Below the pieces are notes generated by a model. It worked only from the letters and a program-made list of their open reading frames with translations, searched no databases and was not told where the DNA came from. Shown piece after piece: positions 12,123 through 24,902 of a stretch of DNA of 64,000 bases. The DNA is taken from contig CACVBU010000575.1 in assembly GCA_902728285.1 (NCBI GenBank), positions 383,298 through 447,297 on the forward strand. Reading direction: 5' to 3'. The translations under genes and the position numbers were made by a program. The stretch's first letter is position 1. Each line of letters begins with the position of its first letter. The stretch is from Clytia hemisphaerica (Eukaryota; Cnidaria; Hydrozoa; Leptothecata; Clytiidae).

Positions 12123-12128
12123 GGATCT

Positions 12129-13902
12129 GTGGGCGAGAGTCACCAATCAATGTAAATTGACACTACAATGTCATCCTTACATTAACGGTTCTCCTTTCAT
12201 CCTTTTGTTTACCTTCTCTCTGATTGGTCAGATTCGTTATCACGTGATCTTTCAAATGAATTCCATTAAAAAAGTTTGAATCATAGATTGAATAGAACTG
12301 ATAAAAGTCTTTTTATATTATTTCTCGGCTTGACAAATCGATTTTACAGGGGTTATTTTTATTGAATTGAGGATCTTTTATTGCATATAGTCAGCAGAGA
12401 TTTGTCAAACGTAATAACATTATAAAGGCTCTGTCAAAAAGATTTTGATTTGAATCGCATTTTTATTTTCTATCTATCTGATCTGATCGAAGTCACTTTT
12501 TAAAGAATCCGGCAATTTCACCGACTACGTAAGTGATCATTTGTTATATTTTTTCTGGGAACACAATTTTAAGAAGTGTACGTTAGGTGAAAACCCAACA
12601 CATGCGTTTTAAACCCTTTTGTTGAGGAAATGTCTGTTTTTTAAGTACCGATTTCCGGATTCTTCTCGCACCTTTTGTAGGCATACTTTGATTTAAAAAA
12701 ATTACCTTTAAAATTTTGATAAAAATGTAACACCACCTTCAAAACCTAAGTTGTAAAATTTAAGATATTTTGAAATTCTAAAATTATTTAAACATTCGTT
12801 TTTTTATAAAATGAATTCTAAAGGATTAAGGTTTGTTGCAGAAAAATTTTATATAGACCAATCAAAATGCACTAACTTTTTTCTCGTAAGTTTACTTAAA
12901 AACAGTTTGTAGTTTAATCCAATAAGGATCGGCTAAGGGTGTATTGTTTAAAAGTTTTGACTGCTTTTTAAACGGTAAAAGCCTGGTGATTTTTTAATCG
13001 TATTTATAATTTTTGGATTTCTGGTATTGAATCTTCAAAACATTTGAACGTTGTGCGATTCCTGTATTTGGTAAATAAGTGGTCGATTTTCTGGTAAAGT
13101 AAATTTTTGAAGTGGTTAAGATTTAAAAGAAATCGTTTAATCTGATTTTGATTCTAAACTTTATTTGGATTCATAGTATTTCAATAAGTTTGAGAAAGTC
13201 AAACCTGTCCTCCATTTTAAGCTGTTGATTTTCGCAAAGAAACTGTCTGTAATTTTATTCATTTCGATTCTATTAAAGCCATATAATTCTAGAGTATAAT
13301 CAAGTTTGAACCTTTTTGATTTTTTTTCCCAGATGCGTTGTCCATATAGTTTTTCTGATTTTCTTTTGCCTTTGTGGTAATTTTTCGTTCTTTGGGCTTA
13401 CAAATCAGATCTTTTTACCCTCCCCACCATCCAAAGGGCTTATGCGTTCAGCTTATCTACTCCTCGGTGGGTGCGACGCCAGGTGACGGCTAGTCTTTAT
13501 CTAACGATGTTAGATGTTAGCTGTTTTTAAACTTTAATTACTAAATTGATGTTCAGGAACATCAATTTACACTAGACATGACTTTACTTGATTTTAACAC
13601 AAAAATGGTAGACAAATTACGTGCTGTCATCATCTTTTCATCCATCTTTAAAGTTGTGGTTACAGAAATAAAACCTGTTTATAACTTGAAAATAACCGGA
13701 TATTTTTATCTGAGGAAAATCCAAACCACATGCTCCAAAAGAATTGACTGTCGGTTTGAAAATTTTCATAAAATATAAATTTAATTTGATACACTCCATT
13801 ATATATTAAATTAAAAACCAATTCGTGTCCAGTTTCCCCATATTTAGAACAATCATCATAAATCAATAACCAGTTGTTTGAAGACCTGTTTTGAATTCAG
13901 AT
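12129..13902. other. no gene recognised
   Basis: AT-rich. No repeat was matched elsewhere, and no exon-like open frame had recognisable content. Confidence 0.4.
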
Positions 13903-14045
13903 GAGATGGAGTTTTTATAAGATACTTTAATAATTGGTCATTTGAAGTAATAAAAAGGACGCGTTCTTTATAAAAAGTAACAAATTGTTTTATTACTGGT
14001 TAATGACCAACAAAATCAAATAAGAGCTTGTAAAAACTCCATCTC
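13903..14045. mobile_element. GGAGTTTTTA-family MITE, intact copy
   Basis: This 143-bp element has inverted ends GAGATGGAGTTTTTA. It is the uninterrupted reference for the nested pair at 7388-7800, in the opposite orientation. Confidence 0.85.
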
Positions 14046-14260
14046 GTCCCTTCGAATTGATCGTTTAAGATTCCTTATCGTAATGCAGTATCTCAAAATA
14101 TTACACAATTTATTCTAAAGGTTTTCCGGTAAATGCGGACTCAGCAAAAATCTTTTTACCAGGCAGTCGGTAGATCGATTTATACTGTAATCGAACAATA
14201 GTAATTTTTCAATGACACACTTGATAAAAGATTGACAGTCTGTCTGTATCATACTATAGG

Positions 14261-14314
14261 GCACTTGTAGAATTTCTCGAAAGGAAAACAAAAAAATTTC
14301 CTTCCGACAAGTGC
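14261..14314. repeat. imperfect hairpin
   Basis: GGGCACTTGT...ACAAGTGCC arms with inner AAAGGAAA/TTTCCTT pairing form a stem of about 50 nt. Single copy; function unknown. Confidence 0.55.
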
Positions 14315-14745
14315 CACTTTCTTAAATTTTGTTTATCTTACATACATCGTAAACATGAAAGTTGTGAAATTTACCCCTTGATACGATCCCAGTTTCCAAA
14401 AAAGCAAAAAATGTTTCTTAAAGAAATGGGTGTCCTTTGATATTGTTTATTGTTGTGGTAGCTTTATCTTAGGATAAGGTTGGATAAAGCATAATCCACT
14501 CAATCTAACCAAAATCGTTTAACATCTTATAAAATGTTTGTTTTGGACTTCACCTCTTTGTCAAATAATGATATTGCATCCTTTAGAAATCCTCACTAAT
14601 GAATCTACATAGCATAGACATGTGAAATTGGACTTTTCATTCAAGCCAAAAGCTTTACAAATTAGAATAATGTATCCTCATTTTAATCCAAATTGAGACC
14701 ATTCATAACACGTCTTTGAAAATCTCAATATGGGTTAACAACAAT

Positions 14746-14993
14746 GCATGGTTTTTTATAAGAACTTCCCAAAATTTTGAAGCCTTCGGATGTTCATAAC
14801 TTTTTGAGTTTTAAGCCTAAAAATGTACTTAACATATTCTTATTTTCCTCACTTTTTATGTATTTTTGTCCATTTTCTTAGGAAATTAGCTGTTTTCGAG
14901 TCCGCGAAGCCTTAAAATGTTCTAAACCTGTTCTTAACATTTTGGCCATCGAAGCCTTATGTTCTTATATAGTTTGTTCTTATAAAAAACGTG
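14746..14993. mobile_element. CACG/AAGAACAT-family MITE, reverse orientation
   Basis: The left end is eroded (ATGGTTTTTTATAAGAAC). The right end is GTTCTTATAAAAAACGTG followed by TA. The interior matches the family consensus in reverse, with several ATGTTCTTA motifs. Confidence 0.8.
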
Positions 14994-14995
14994 TA

Positions 14996-17900
14996 TGACG
15001 GTTCATCATGTTCCTCCCCTTTTACACCCTTTATGAACCAGTAATATTCAATGCAAAGCAACTGTGACAACAGCATGCGAGCGCTTTCAGTCTCCATTTC
15101 AATTCCCTCAAAATGCCTCTTGACATTCATTCTCATACAAAATTGTGCACCCACCCCATGAGTAGGTTTATTTTTCAAACTTTTAATAAGAATTATTGCA
15201 CTTTTTAGAAGGCGCATGAAAACGATTGGAGCAGGACATTTTCTACTAAAGATATTCTTATAAAAGTGTTGCTATTCTTCCGTTTTCATGGTGTATTCTT
15301 TTCATTCATTGTTCAAACAGCTTGAAAGTGTGGAAAAACAAAAGGCGTATTCACACCAGAACTGCCACCACCACCCACCTAGCATACAATATTTTCACAG
15401 ACATAATCACTGTCAAACTGTTTGTATAGAAAACTCTCTTAATGTTGTCTGGAATAATCGAGACCGCATAAAAAGTTACCTCAGCATTTTATATTGTTAG
15501 GGATATCGAGTTTTTGTACCTCGCCCAGTCTATTATGTATGCTCACTTCTATCATCTTTTTAATTTTCTGTGTTGGAAATCTCCTTTTCCCCATACTGTG
15601 TTCTTTAGAATGTCTTTTCTTTTGATGCACACCACGCTCACTTATTTTTACTCTGTTGTCTCTGTTAGTTTTTATGTGTTTAGTTATGACTAGTACACTG
15701 TAGGGTTCTGCATTTCTATTATTCTATGACAAGCTGGCTGTTTCATTTTTGAACTATCCCCGTACCGAGTATTATTGTTATAGAGCTGAAAAAATAAACT
15801 GCCAAAATTCGTAAAAATTTTTGTTTTACTGCCGCGCTATAACTGAAAACAATTCGGTAATGTAACGAATACCGCTTTATTTGATACCCATTGGGTCCAA
15901 TTTGAGTAGTATTCTCAGGGCCAACTTTTTATGAATACAGTCGAAGAAGACATCCTCTGATTGGGGATTTTTCTTTCTATAAGGTCATTAGTAGATTAGC
16001 ACATTTGCCAATAATGTGGTAAAAAAAATGATTCTTGATTTACTCACCGTATCATACTAAACTGAACTAAAATACTATCATATTCATGATCTGATAAAGA
16101 TTTCGTTAAAAATTGAAAAGAGGCGTAACGCAAAACCTACTTAAATCGATCAAATCTTACAGTCAATCCTCTCTAATTCGCGTGCCGTGGTCTTTTTTAT
16201 TCGTTACATAATTTATGGATTATTCACTCGGGAAGTGAGGCCACTCCTCTCGTAAATTTATTAACGATCTTCTATCATGCAACGTCTGAAACTGCAGACG
16301 ATTTCGGAATTTAGTTTTAGATCTTATCTCTTTAGAAATCCTCAAAAAAATCTGTTGTCACTTTATATACTGATTTCAACAGATCACAAATCATGTAATG
16401 TCGAACCTAGTTCCCACACATTATTAAAATTTATTTTATTTTTAAATTTTTATCAACTTTTTTACCTATCTTGGTCACAATTAGGTCCTTAAATTCCCTA
16501 AATTGATAAGTCTGAAAATACTTTGAGTAAAGGACTGAAAGGAGCTAGTAAACGTTGCATGCCGCTCGATTTTGTAGTTTTATCTCAGCTTTCCTAAAGT
16601 TAATTTATGAATCATTTAGTTCGTTAGAAATTTAATCCTTTCAAAATTCATTTAAAGCTACTAGATACCTACTTCTCAAAATTGAGTGTCTGGGGAACAC
16701 GATACCCTTCTCTAACAGACGTTCAATAAATGAATTTCGCAATCTGGGTGTCAAGCTCGATCAAATTTACTTTACCCTTAACAATCAAACAAAATGTCTA
16801 TATTAAATGGATTTTCATTAAATTAATATTAAGTCAGTGCTAATGCAGTTAGGGATCAACTTTACCCTATTTCTTTGTCTGTTTTGTTTGTATTTTATCG
16901 GTAAATCTTAATTTTCGGGTGCTCTTTTTTTGATTGAATTGTATGATCGTAAGAAAAAACCTTTTTGTAGAAATTATGGGGGCTAAAAACCTCTAACGCT
17001 CAATCTTTATCCTCACTTTGTTCTATAACCGGACGCTTTTATCTCTGTATTGAAGCTTGGAGCCTCAATATCATGGAGATTTGGGGGTTCCTGAACAAGA
17101 TTTTGAGAACAGATCTCACTGCCGAACTCCAGAATATTACTCATAATAATACTCATAAAATGCTGAAAATAAGATATCCTAGTTGGTCTAGATGAGCGCT
17201 GCATCGGCAGGGATTGTAACGTTAAAATCATCTGAAGAAATTGTTGACGTTCTTATAGAACAAAGAATACTTTTCTATGCGTGGTTTTTCCATTCTTCCG
17301 CGTGCGATTTGAACGTTTAAAACGTGCTTCCTGGCAAACTGACAATGAAAAGCTATATTGGCCGCGTTTTCTTTTTCTTCTAAATATTTAATACAAGCCA
17401 TTCTGAGCCAAAGAAGTTGGATAAAGTTCTCTAATTAAAGCCAAGGAACTCGATATAAATACGCTGTAAACTTTCAATGCAGTAGATAAGGAAAGCAATT
17501 ATTTACAACGATTTGTGTGCTCCAATCAAAATCGGTCCTTTTAGAATTTGAATTTTGAGAATCAATTTCTTAATCTCGTATAACGGTTCTTTATAAAGAT
17601 TTATCTATAACTTTGGGGGATTTATAAATCTCAATTCATCTCATGATGTGTCTAGAGGTATAATTGCTTTTATTTAATTTGATAATCGCCTTTGTCCTGA
17701 TGCCGAATCGAGATTATACTAGAAAATCTAAAGATTATTCTATTAAAATGATAAATGTCCCTAAAAATTGTGCCTTCTTTAGGTTCTAACACTGGAAAAG
17801 TCAGATTTTTTGATGCTACGTCCTACGCCAACCATAAAACGCCTAAGAGAACGGCTTATGGTCTGTCATTAAGTCGTTCGCACAGTTGTGGTCTGGGTCT

Positions 17901-18698
17901 AGTATGGGTAACTCGATGAGAAATGAAAGCTTGGTTTATTATTGGTTAAAAGCCAACAGTTTAAACACAATTTAAAAATAACTTAAAATCCTCGTTACAT
18001 AGACATTATTTGCCGATTTACCAACCACAAGACTTCGTTAACCGAATATTGTTTTGAAATTTTCCAAGATTACAATTCATACGACTTCAAAGAATGCATT
18101 TGATACAATTTCAACGTCTTTATAAATCATTTTAATGGCTTACTATAGATAGACCACAATTTTTCTCGACTCATATTTTGATCGTTCGTTATTGCTGATT
18201 ATTCAAAGTTTTACGTTTTACTTGAATATCACACTATGATTTAATTTAGGTAGATCTTAGTCCAGATTGGAATATTGTTTCGTTTGTTTTAAATTGCTTG
18301 GATGAATAAACCAAATGGTATCTGGAGTGTAAGATTATTGTTATATATTTTACTTCTTCAAAGTTTCGACCCCAAAACGCTTTTTAATAATTTCTAATCG
18401 CTAGTTACTTTGATCTTTCAAGTCAGACAGTCAAAACATTGTGTTTAGTAGAATATAGTGGACCGTTAGAGAAGTCACGTCTAGGCTTATCAAAACAAAC
18501 TTTCATCAAACAAATTTTAGGCTAATATTTTTGAGAGAATTTGAAGGGGTTTGACAGCTTCCTGCGAAAATGTGGCCGCTAATGTTCAGTGTTCTGTTTT
18601 TAAACGGATATTGGGTCGGAATAAAGTTTTTAATTGTAATTGATATCTAATTTTCATGATTTGTCTTGTCGTAATCGACCTTGAGAAGGTGGATAATT
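14996..18698. other. no gene recognised
   Basis: AT-rich DNA of about 3.7 kb. Small open frames exist but show no domain, signal or splice-linked partner that I can recognise. Confidence 0.4.
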
Positions 18699-18871
18699 GA
18701 CCTTATCGGAGTTTTTCATTTTTATAAAAAAGCGATGCATTGTGGGATTGTTTCGAGTGTATTAAAATAGAATTCCCTCGAGGAATTCCTAAGAGATTTC
18801 TATTGTAATACACTCGATACAAGCACACAATGCATCGCTTTTTTAGAAAAATCAAAAACTCCGATAAGGTC
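18699..18871. mobile_element. foldback element, GACCTTATCGGAG family, copy 1
   Basis: Nearly the whole 173 bp is a palindrome. The ends are GACCTTATCGGAGTTTTT, followed by AAAGCGATGCATTGTGG and an inner stem around GAATTCC. A second copy at 46891-47070 has the same arms but the central segment in the opposite orientation. Confidence 0.85.
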
Positions 18872-19869
18872 TATTGATGGGGTTTTGGTTTCTTTGGTGA
18901 ACTTTTTAGCGATTTGATTGAAATTCGCTTGAAGGTGTACTTTGTACTGGTATCTGGTTATTGTAAATGATTTCGATTCGATTACTGTTTTTTCTCGAGA
19001 AAAAGATTGGAGATTCTTATTAAGAAAACGGCTCTTACATTGAGCTCAGTCTAAGTAAGCATTTAATCAGAAAAGTAACCATAATTATGTAGTAAGAGCA
19101 TGTTCTAAACAATCTTTTTAAACAGCCTAACCTCAGCCATAATTTCTGGTTCTTATAAATTTTAGTGTCTCAGTCTTGAGGAAAGTAAAGCAGTAAACAA
19201 ATATGATTACGTCATCATGGCGTAATAATCTCGTAATGAATTCAATGACGTCGTAACCTCAACGCCATTAATGACTCAACTTGTGATGGCATTTTTTGTA
19301 CAAACATTATCTCTTTAAATTCAAGATTCTTCAGGCCCGGCTGAATGACCGTAGAAATGGGGAGACTGAAGGCTCAATAAAATCTAATTTGCTCAAAAGT
19401 CTCCCCGCTTCCGCCTTTAGACTTGGGTATGAACAGTTATGCCATGTGAAGAATGTATTTTTTTGATTCTCCCATACGGAAAATACCAAGAAATGCGCAA
19501 AAATAATTCCCTTAGGAATCACCAGAAGTCTATGTGACACTTTTTTGCTTACTCTTAATCAACATGGGATTTTCAACAAAAGCAAAGAAAATGACGTTTT
19601 ATGAAATTTGAGATCATTATCTTCGTCACTTAAGTAAATAAAGCATGACACCATCAAAATTCTTGAGAGGTCTTTCAGGAGGAGGGTATTTGAGCGAATA
19701 GTTATTCCTTTAATGGTCTATTTTGCGCTCCTACGTAGAGACTTGGGATGACAGGAGCACTTCAGGTAAACAATAGTGGTTATCAAGGGAAAATCAGTGT
19801 TCGTAATGGAGAAAATGATAATTTGATAGAAAGGTTTTGTTTTGTCTTCAAGATGTTTTTTTTTCGGAG
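18872..19869. other. no gene recognised
   Basis: Contains short GACGTCGTAACC/GGCGTAATAATC-like motifs around 19200-19290 that recall the GGCGTGA repeats. No coding exon recognised. Confidence 0.35.
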
Positions 19870-20280
19870 GTGAATGTGGTATTCGTGTTGTTCTCAACTT
19901 CAGTTGAGTTAGAATCTGAGAATGTGTGTCTGTGTGTGTGTGTCTGTGTGTATGTCCCAAAACTTTGGGGCAGCCTGGAGACTTATAAAATTGTTCGATT
20001 TGGCTGAAATTTGGCACACTTGTTCCTTGGGTGATTATCTGGGGGCGCTTTTTGCATTTTTCAAAAATTTTGATTTTTGGGGACTGGGAATGAGTTTTTT
20101 GCCAAAACGAGGCTAAAGCTTTGGAGCAGTCTACAGGCCTCCAAAATGATCGGATTTGGTTGAAATTTGGCATACTTGTTCATTGGGTGAATATCTGGGG
20201 GTCTACAATTGGGCCTATGAATGATTTGAAGCCACTGAAGTTGAGCCCAGTGCGTTGCGCACGTTCGACTATATTAATAT
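19870..20280. repeat. repeat with (TG)n and a duplicated internal unit
   Basis: A TG/TC-rich microsatellite (19922-19955) is followed by two divergent copies of a unit of about 150-160 bp. Each unit contains TTTGGCTGAAATTTGGC (or TTTGGTTGAAATTTGGC), a TTGGGTG segment and ATCTGGGGG. A tail with GTTGCGCAC follows. It looks like a transposon remnant. The open frames across it on both strands are by-products. Confidence 0.55.
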
Positions 20281-21243
20281 TCGATTCTTTGATATAACCG
20301 TTTTAAGTTTTGTTCAATACGCTTTACTATGAAATTTTGAAGAATTTTTATTTCAACGAATGTTTGACTCTTTAGTTATATCCTGTATTTCTTTGTGTTT
20401 GTAATTTAAATTTGTAATTTTCTTGATTGAATAATTGCTACGTGAAATATGTATACTGAAGAAATTCGGTCTGAATGATATTGAATGAAAAAGCAATTTT
20501 CTTTCATTAATACTAAAGTGTATCGCAATTTTTTAATTACGTGAATCTCAGTTTTTATAAGAAACGGTCTCTAAATTAGAGCACTCAATTCAAATTACTT
20601 CGAATGACTGTAGCAAGAGTCAAAATTTATTGGAGTGGGTTTTGAAGCCCTTTTTTCATTATTGAACATAGTTGTTGAGGACTTTAAATTCTATTATTGA
20701 AAGGCTCACAATTTTTGACCCAATCGATAAATTTTGCTATTTCCAGCTATATTCTGACTGATTTTTATGTTATATTCTTACTTTTAACAATGTTCTTATA
20801 AACTAAAGCAATTACTTCATTGAAAAGGCATTTACTAATTGTGATTTAATACTGACGAAATTTCACAAAAGCATTTCATTAATTTATAATCCTTCGCATA
20901 CAAAAGGAGTTCATTATGGTATTAGGAAGTTAGTCTATTGTTCCCTTTGTCTTAATTACCAGTCTAAACAATAGAACGGTCGTTAAGTTAGTAATTAACG
21001 AACTTTTCTACTCGGTATATAATTCTCATGAGAGACAAAGTTCATTAAGAAAAAAATTGGATTTGTCGTTACTTGAATTGACTTAAACCTGAATTTGTAA
21101 TTTATTATTAAAGGCACATAAAATAAAATATTACCCAAATTTCGTTTGGGGCACTTATTAATAAATTGAACAATATCACTTTGGAAGAATCGCACAATTA
21201 CACAATTATTTTTCTGGTGTGGACGGAACCTTAAGAATCCAAG
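20281..21243. other. upstream region of innexin gene 1
   Basis: No coding feature. The last 100 bp lead to the exon 1a start, with the context CCAAGATGGCG, which is nearly the same as that of innexin gene 2 (TCAAGATGGCG). A promoter is presumably here, but I cannot identify elements with confidence. Confidence 0.4.
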
Positions 21244-24200
21244 ATGGCGTTAGTAGCATCTGATATAAAGGGGATGCTTAGCATCACCATAAAATCTCGA
21301 CACGATTCACATACTGATCAATACAATCGTATTTTCATGGTGAAAATTTTACTGGTCACATCCCTGGTTATGGGTATTTCATGGTATTCTGATTCGATCT
21401 CCTGTATTATTCCAGGTAAGTGCAACCACGAATAATCCATTTATTCTCCTATTCCAAAATTTTGTTTATCTATAGTCTTGAAGAAGCATCACCATGTCTT
21501 TTGTGGCGACAGACCTTAAGGGTCTGCTTACATTGAACATCAAATCGAGACACGATGGATACCTTGATCAATATAATCGTATTTTCATGGTCAAACTTCT
21601 TATGGTGACAACCATTGTTATGGGATTGAGTTGGTATGGGGATTCTATCAACTGTATTATTCCTGGTAAGGTTGACCATTCATGAACATGTTGAGAACAA
21701 TGGTCACACACGATGTTAAATGTTTTTCTAATGTGTTTGTTGGTTTTTCCCCTTCTCACTCTGACTAATGACTAATATCTTGGGGAGATTATTCTAATAT
21801 TGGCTAGCCTATTGTAACAAACACATTTGGGATAAGGCTAAGAACATTTGAATTTCATGTCTTTACTAAATTTTGTTATTGAGACAGGGGTGTAGGTTTC
21901 AAAATTCATCAAACTAACATTGCAAACGATATAGGTATGTAACAAATCCCTTTACTACAAATAATCCCAATTCACTAACCCCCGTCTTTGTTCTTTAGAG
22001 GCTCACGGTATCAGTGGAGGATTTGTCTCGCAAACCTGTTGGATTCAGGGGGTATATGTATACAAAGAATTGAAAGACAGAATTGATGAGGTGGCTTATT
22101 ATGGAATCCCAAAGGATATTACATTGGATGGATATTTGACGAATACAGAAAATAAAGAACTATGTCCAATGCATCCAAAACTAGACAAGAAACCTAGCGA
22201 ACATTGTACTCACATGCACAAGACTTTTTTCTTACAGGTAAGTTACTAGTCTAGAATGACTTCGACAAAAGCACGCCTTTTACTTTTATTTTAGTTTTAT
22301 TTGGATTCTAGAACAAAGTGTTTTAAAATATTCTTTTGGAAATTCCTAAAAAATAGCAAATTTTAGACGCTGTCTTCATTTAAAAACAGAAGACATTTCT
22401 TTCTATCTTTATCTAGTCTGTAAAATATTTTTATCTTCGGCGTAATTTGACTGCCATCTACCACAGAAGCTATAGATCAAAACATACAAGTTTTTTTTAT
22501 AAGAACATCCAAAAATTTTGAAGCCTTCGGACAGCTTCGGATGCTCTTAACTTTTTGAGATTTAAGCCTGAAAATTTTATTAGCTTGTGCTTATTTTCTC
22601 CTTTTTGTGAGTATTTTTGTCCGCTTTTCTAAGAAATCGGGTGTTTTAGAGTTCGCGAAGCCTTGAAACTTCCTTAACATGCTTTTTTAACATTTTGGCA
22701 ATCAAAGCCTTATGTTCTTATATAATTTGTTCTTATAAAAAAACGTGTATTACAAAAGCAAAACATACTTCAAGTTTATAATTGCTGATGAGCAATTAAG
22801 ACAAATTCCGGTGTGGTGTTGTTATAGAAAATACCTTTTTTGTCTATTTTCCTCTTTCTTTTGATGCAGGAGAAAATGTCATAGACTAAATATGGCTCTC
22901 TTTAAATCATCATTTTAAAATCATGATACCAAAGTTGAAATCAAATTTCATTTCCCTTACTGTGGTGTTGAAAACATTTGGACCTTACTCCGATATCTTG
23001 TCAAAGTTGAATTTCCTTTTTCTCGCGTTTTCCGGTAAATTGAAGTTTCGTCCTTAAAAAACATTAAAATCGTAATCAGTACATGTTTCTTTCTCATGTA
23101 AAAGCAAAATTATTCCACTAAAATAAAATAATGACTTTGAGTCTAGTATCAAATGTATGAAATAGAGAGAATTTAATCTGAAATACTTGAAACTTTCAAA
23201 TAGTTGAGAAGATATCCTTCACCTTGCCCAATGGTGAATAAAGAATCTCTCAGAATATCGAAAAGAAAATCGTGATCTAAGCGACGATAAACTTCCAATA
23301 GTTGTAGAGAGTTTTTATCTTCTCCTCATAAAGTGCTTGATAAGCTAATAGAGCGTTACATACTATAATAAAGAGTTGACACAATATCTGTGTTTCAAAT
23401 TCAGAGATAAACTTCCCATAACCCAAACTCTCATTCTCTTTTCTTTCAGTATCAATATTTCCCCTTCTTGGTCGCATCATTCGCTATCTTGTTCTACGTA
23501 CCCTACATTTTCTTCCGCACCGCAAATGCCGACCTCATCTCTCTCAAGAACAACATCAAAGAAGGAGAAGCAGATGCTGAAAATATCGCAAAGCATTATT
23601 TCTCAAAAACCACCAATCCACAACGTAACAATATGCTACGAATCGTATTCAATATTTTGATTAAGATTCTTTATTTAGTGGCCAACCTGGTTTGTTTCTT
23701 AGGGCTTGATCGCCTACTGAACGGAGAGTACATTGGATACGGTAATAAATGGATTCAATGGTCGTCACTCGATAATGCTGTTCAATACGATTATATGGGA
23801 ATGAGAGACCACCCCAAACCAGGTTTGTTTACTTAATCCGAATCGGTTTCATATTTCCCGATAATTATTCCCCGGTTCTCCTCACTGTTCAACGTATGAC
23901 ATCACCCTAAACTTGTTTTAAACTTTATGTTAATTCTGAATCGGTTTTTCAATACTCCCCGGATTTCTCAGCGTCAATTTTCTGGCTCAAAAAGGACGCC
24001 GTTAAACGGTCTTTCGCCGGCGCGGAAATAATTGCTTCATTCTATAGAATGATAGTCTAATACCTCGGGATTGTTACACTCAAGCCTTTTACAAATACAG
24101 TCCTAGATTCTTAAAACTACCAGTCGATATACCTTGCATGTGACTCCTTTGAACAAACAAATATTAATTTCTTTTCCCACAGGAAACGAGCTCCTCCCAC

Positions 24201-24902
24201 CATTCGGTTACTGTGAGGTCCACGCCTCCGCCAAAGACATCAAAGAATCATACGCCAACAAACATAAATTCGTATGTGAGTTATCACAAAACGTGTTATA
24301 CCAATACGCCCTTGTTGTCTTGTGGTTCGCCCTTATCATTGGAATTGTTGTATCGTGTGTTGGAGTTCTTGTCTTGTTCATCCATTATGCTATCGGTATC
24401 TTCGGATTCAAGTATGTTTTATTTTCTTTCAAATTATTCTTTTTCATGCTTAGATTTCGAATACAAGTTATGAATTTGCGTCAAATTTCCTTATGTATCC
24501 CTCTAGAAAACGTAACGTAACCCAGCTGACACGCTCGTAACGCCCATATAACGTTAAAATGACGCCGTGTGCTAGCTGGATATCAACAACATAGAACAGC
24601 TTTTCAGCTTTTCAAATTTTCAGCATTTTGTTTATAACTAACCATTCTCTTTTTCTATTTACAGAGCACAAGGACCAACCGGAAAGAAGATCTTCAAAAT
24701 GCTCTCCTTCAGGGAGTTGGAATACTTGGAGTTCATCCGTAAGCGAGATATTGCTCTCTACGGGGAAGTACTTGACAAACTGAAGGACATCAAACTTGGT
24801 CCACACGCACCAAGGGAGGAGTACCCACCCAGAAATGGAGATGACATTCCATTGTACCCAACCAAAGGACAATATTCAGACAAGCCTGGATACCAATTGT
24901 AA
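21244..24902 (+). CDS. innexin gene 1 (gap-junction/hemichannel protein, 416 aa)
   Basis: This gene encodes a four-pass innexin forming gap junctions or hemichannels in the plasma membrane. Exons, found by hand: 1a 21244-21415, 2 21999-22237, 3 23450-23822, 4 24183-24411, 5 24665-24902. Phase is continuous and each length matches paralogue gene 2, apart from the C-terminal tail. Visible features are TM1 (about 30-48), E1 with CIIP (C54) and CWIQG (C71), TM2 starting YQYFPF, TM3 (about 203-225), E2 with two Cys (GYCEV, FVCEL), TM4, and a short hydrophilic tail. The first extracellular segment also contains extra Cys (ELC, EHC) beyond the two usual in E1. Exon 3 ends at an unusual donor, G|GTTTGT. 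An alternative first exon (1b) lies 78 bp after 1a. Introns hold two MITEs (22487-22747, 24521-24580). Family assignment is secure; ctenophore affinity is inferred. Confidence 0.93.
21494..21665 (+). CDS. innexin gene 1 alternative first exon 1b
   Basis: This is a second complete first exon of exactly the same length (172 nt, phase 1 end) as exon 1a. It encodes its own Met, N-terminus, TM1 and the start of E1, ending NCIIP. It differs from 1a at many residues (starts MSFVATDLKGLL against MALVASDIKGML). The donor is G|GTAAGG. Either 1a or 1b can join exon 2 in frame. Joining 1a to 1b through the acceptor-like CTATAG at 21469-21474 would hit a stop after about 14 codons, so the exons must be mutually exclusive. 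Whether choice is made by alternative promoters or splicing cannot be told from sequence. Confidence 0.85.
22487..22747. mobile_element. CACG/AAGAACAT-family MITE in innexin 1 intron 2
   Basis: Flanked by TA. The right end is AAAAAAACGTG. The left end is mutated (CAAGTTTTTTTTATAAGAAC). The interior is the family consensus in reverse orientation. Confidence 0.85.
23823..23875 (+). promoter_or_regulatory. conserved intronic block after innexin exon 3 donor
   Basis: The first 53 nt of this intron are identical, apart from one base by eye, to the corresponding intron start in gene 2 (28749-28801). Key parts are GTTTGTT, TTAATCCGAATCGGTTTC and CCCGATAATTATTCCCCGG. The donor GTTTGT is weak. Translation through it adds LFT and a stop in both genes. 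It may be a splicing or intron-retention control element, or a trace of gene conversion. Confidence 0.6.
24521..24580. mobile_element. CCCAGCTGG-family MITE, eroded copy
   Basis: CCCAGCTGACACGC at the left and GTGTGCTAGCTGG at the right, with internal AACGTT. It is shortened relative to the 98-bp copies at 1174 and 33887. It sits in innexin 1 intron 4. Confidence 0.6.

Noticed and set aside
18730-18755. GCATTGTGGGATT resembling a ZNF143/THAP-type promoter motif
   Set aside because: The match is partial and it lies in the arm of a repeated foldback element, so element structure explains it better.
19718-20173. 151-codon open frame on the minus strand
   Set aside because: It runs across the TG microsatellite and the duplicated repeat unit (HTHRHTHTDTH stretch). 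Low complexity and no domain, so not a gene.
24213-24473. 86-codon plus-strand frame inside innexin 1 exon 4
   Set aside because: Out of frame with the innexin; the other frame carries TM4 and conserved cysteines.
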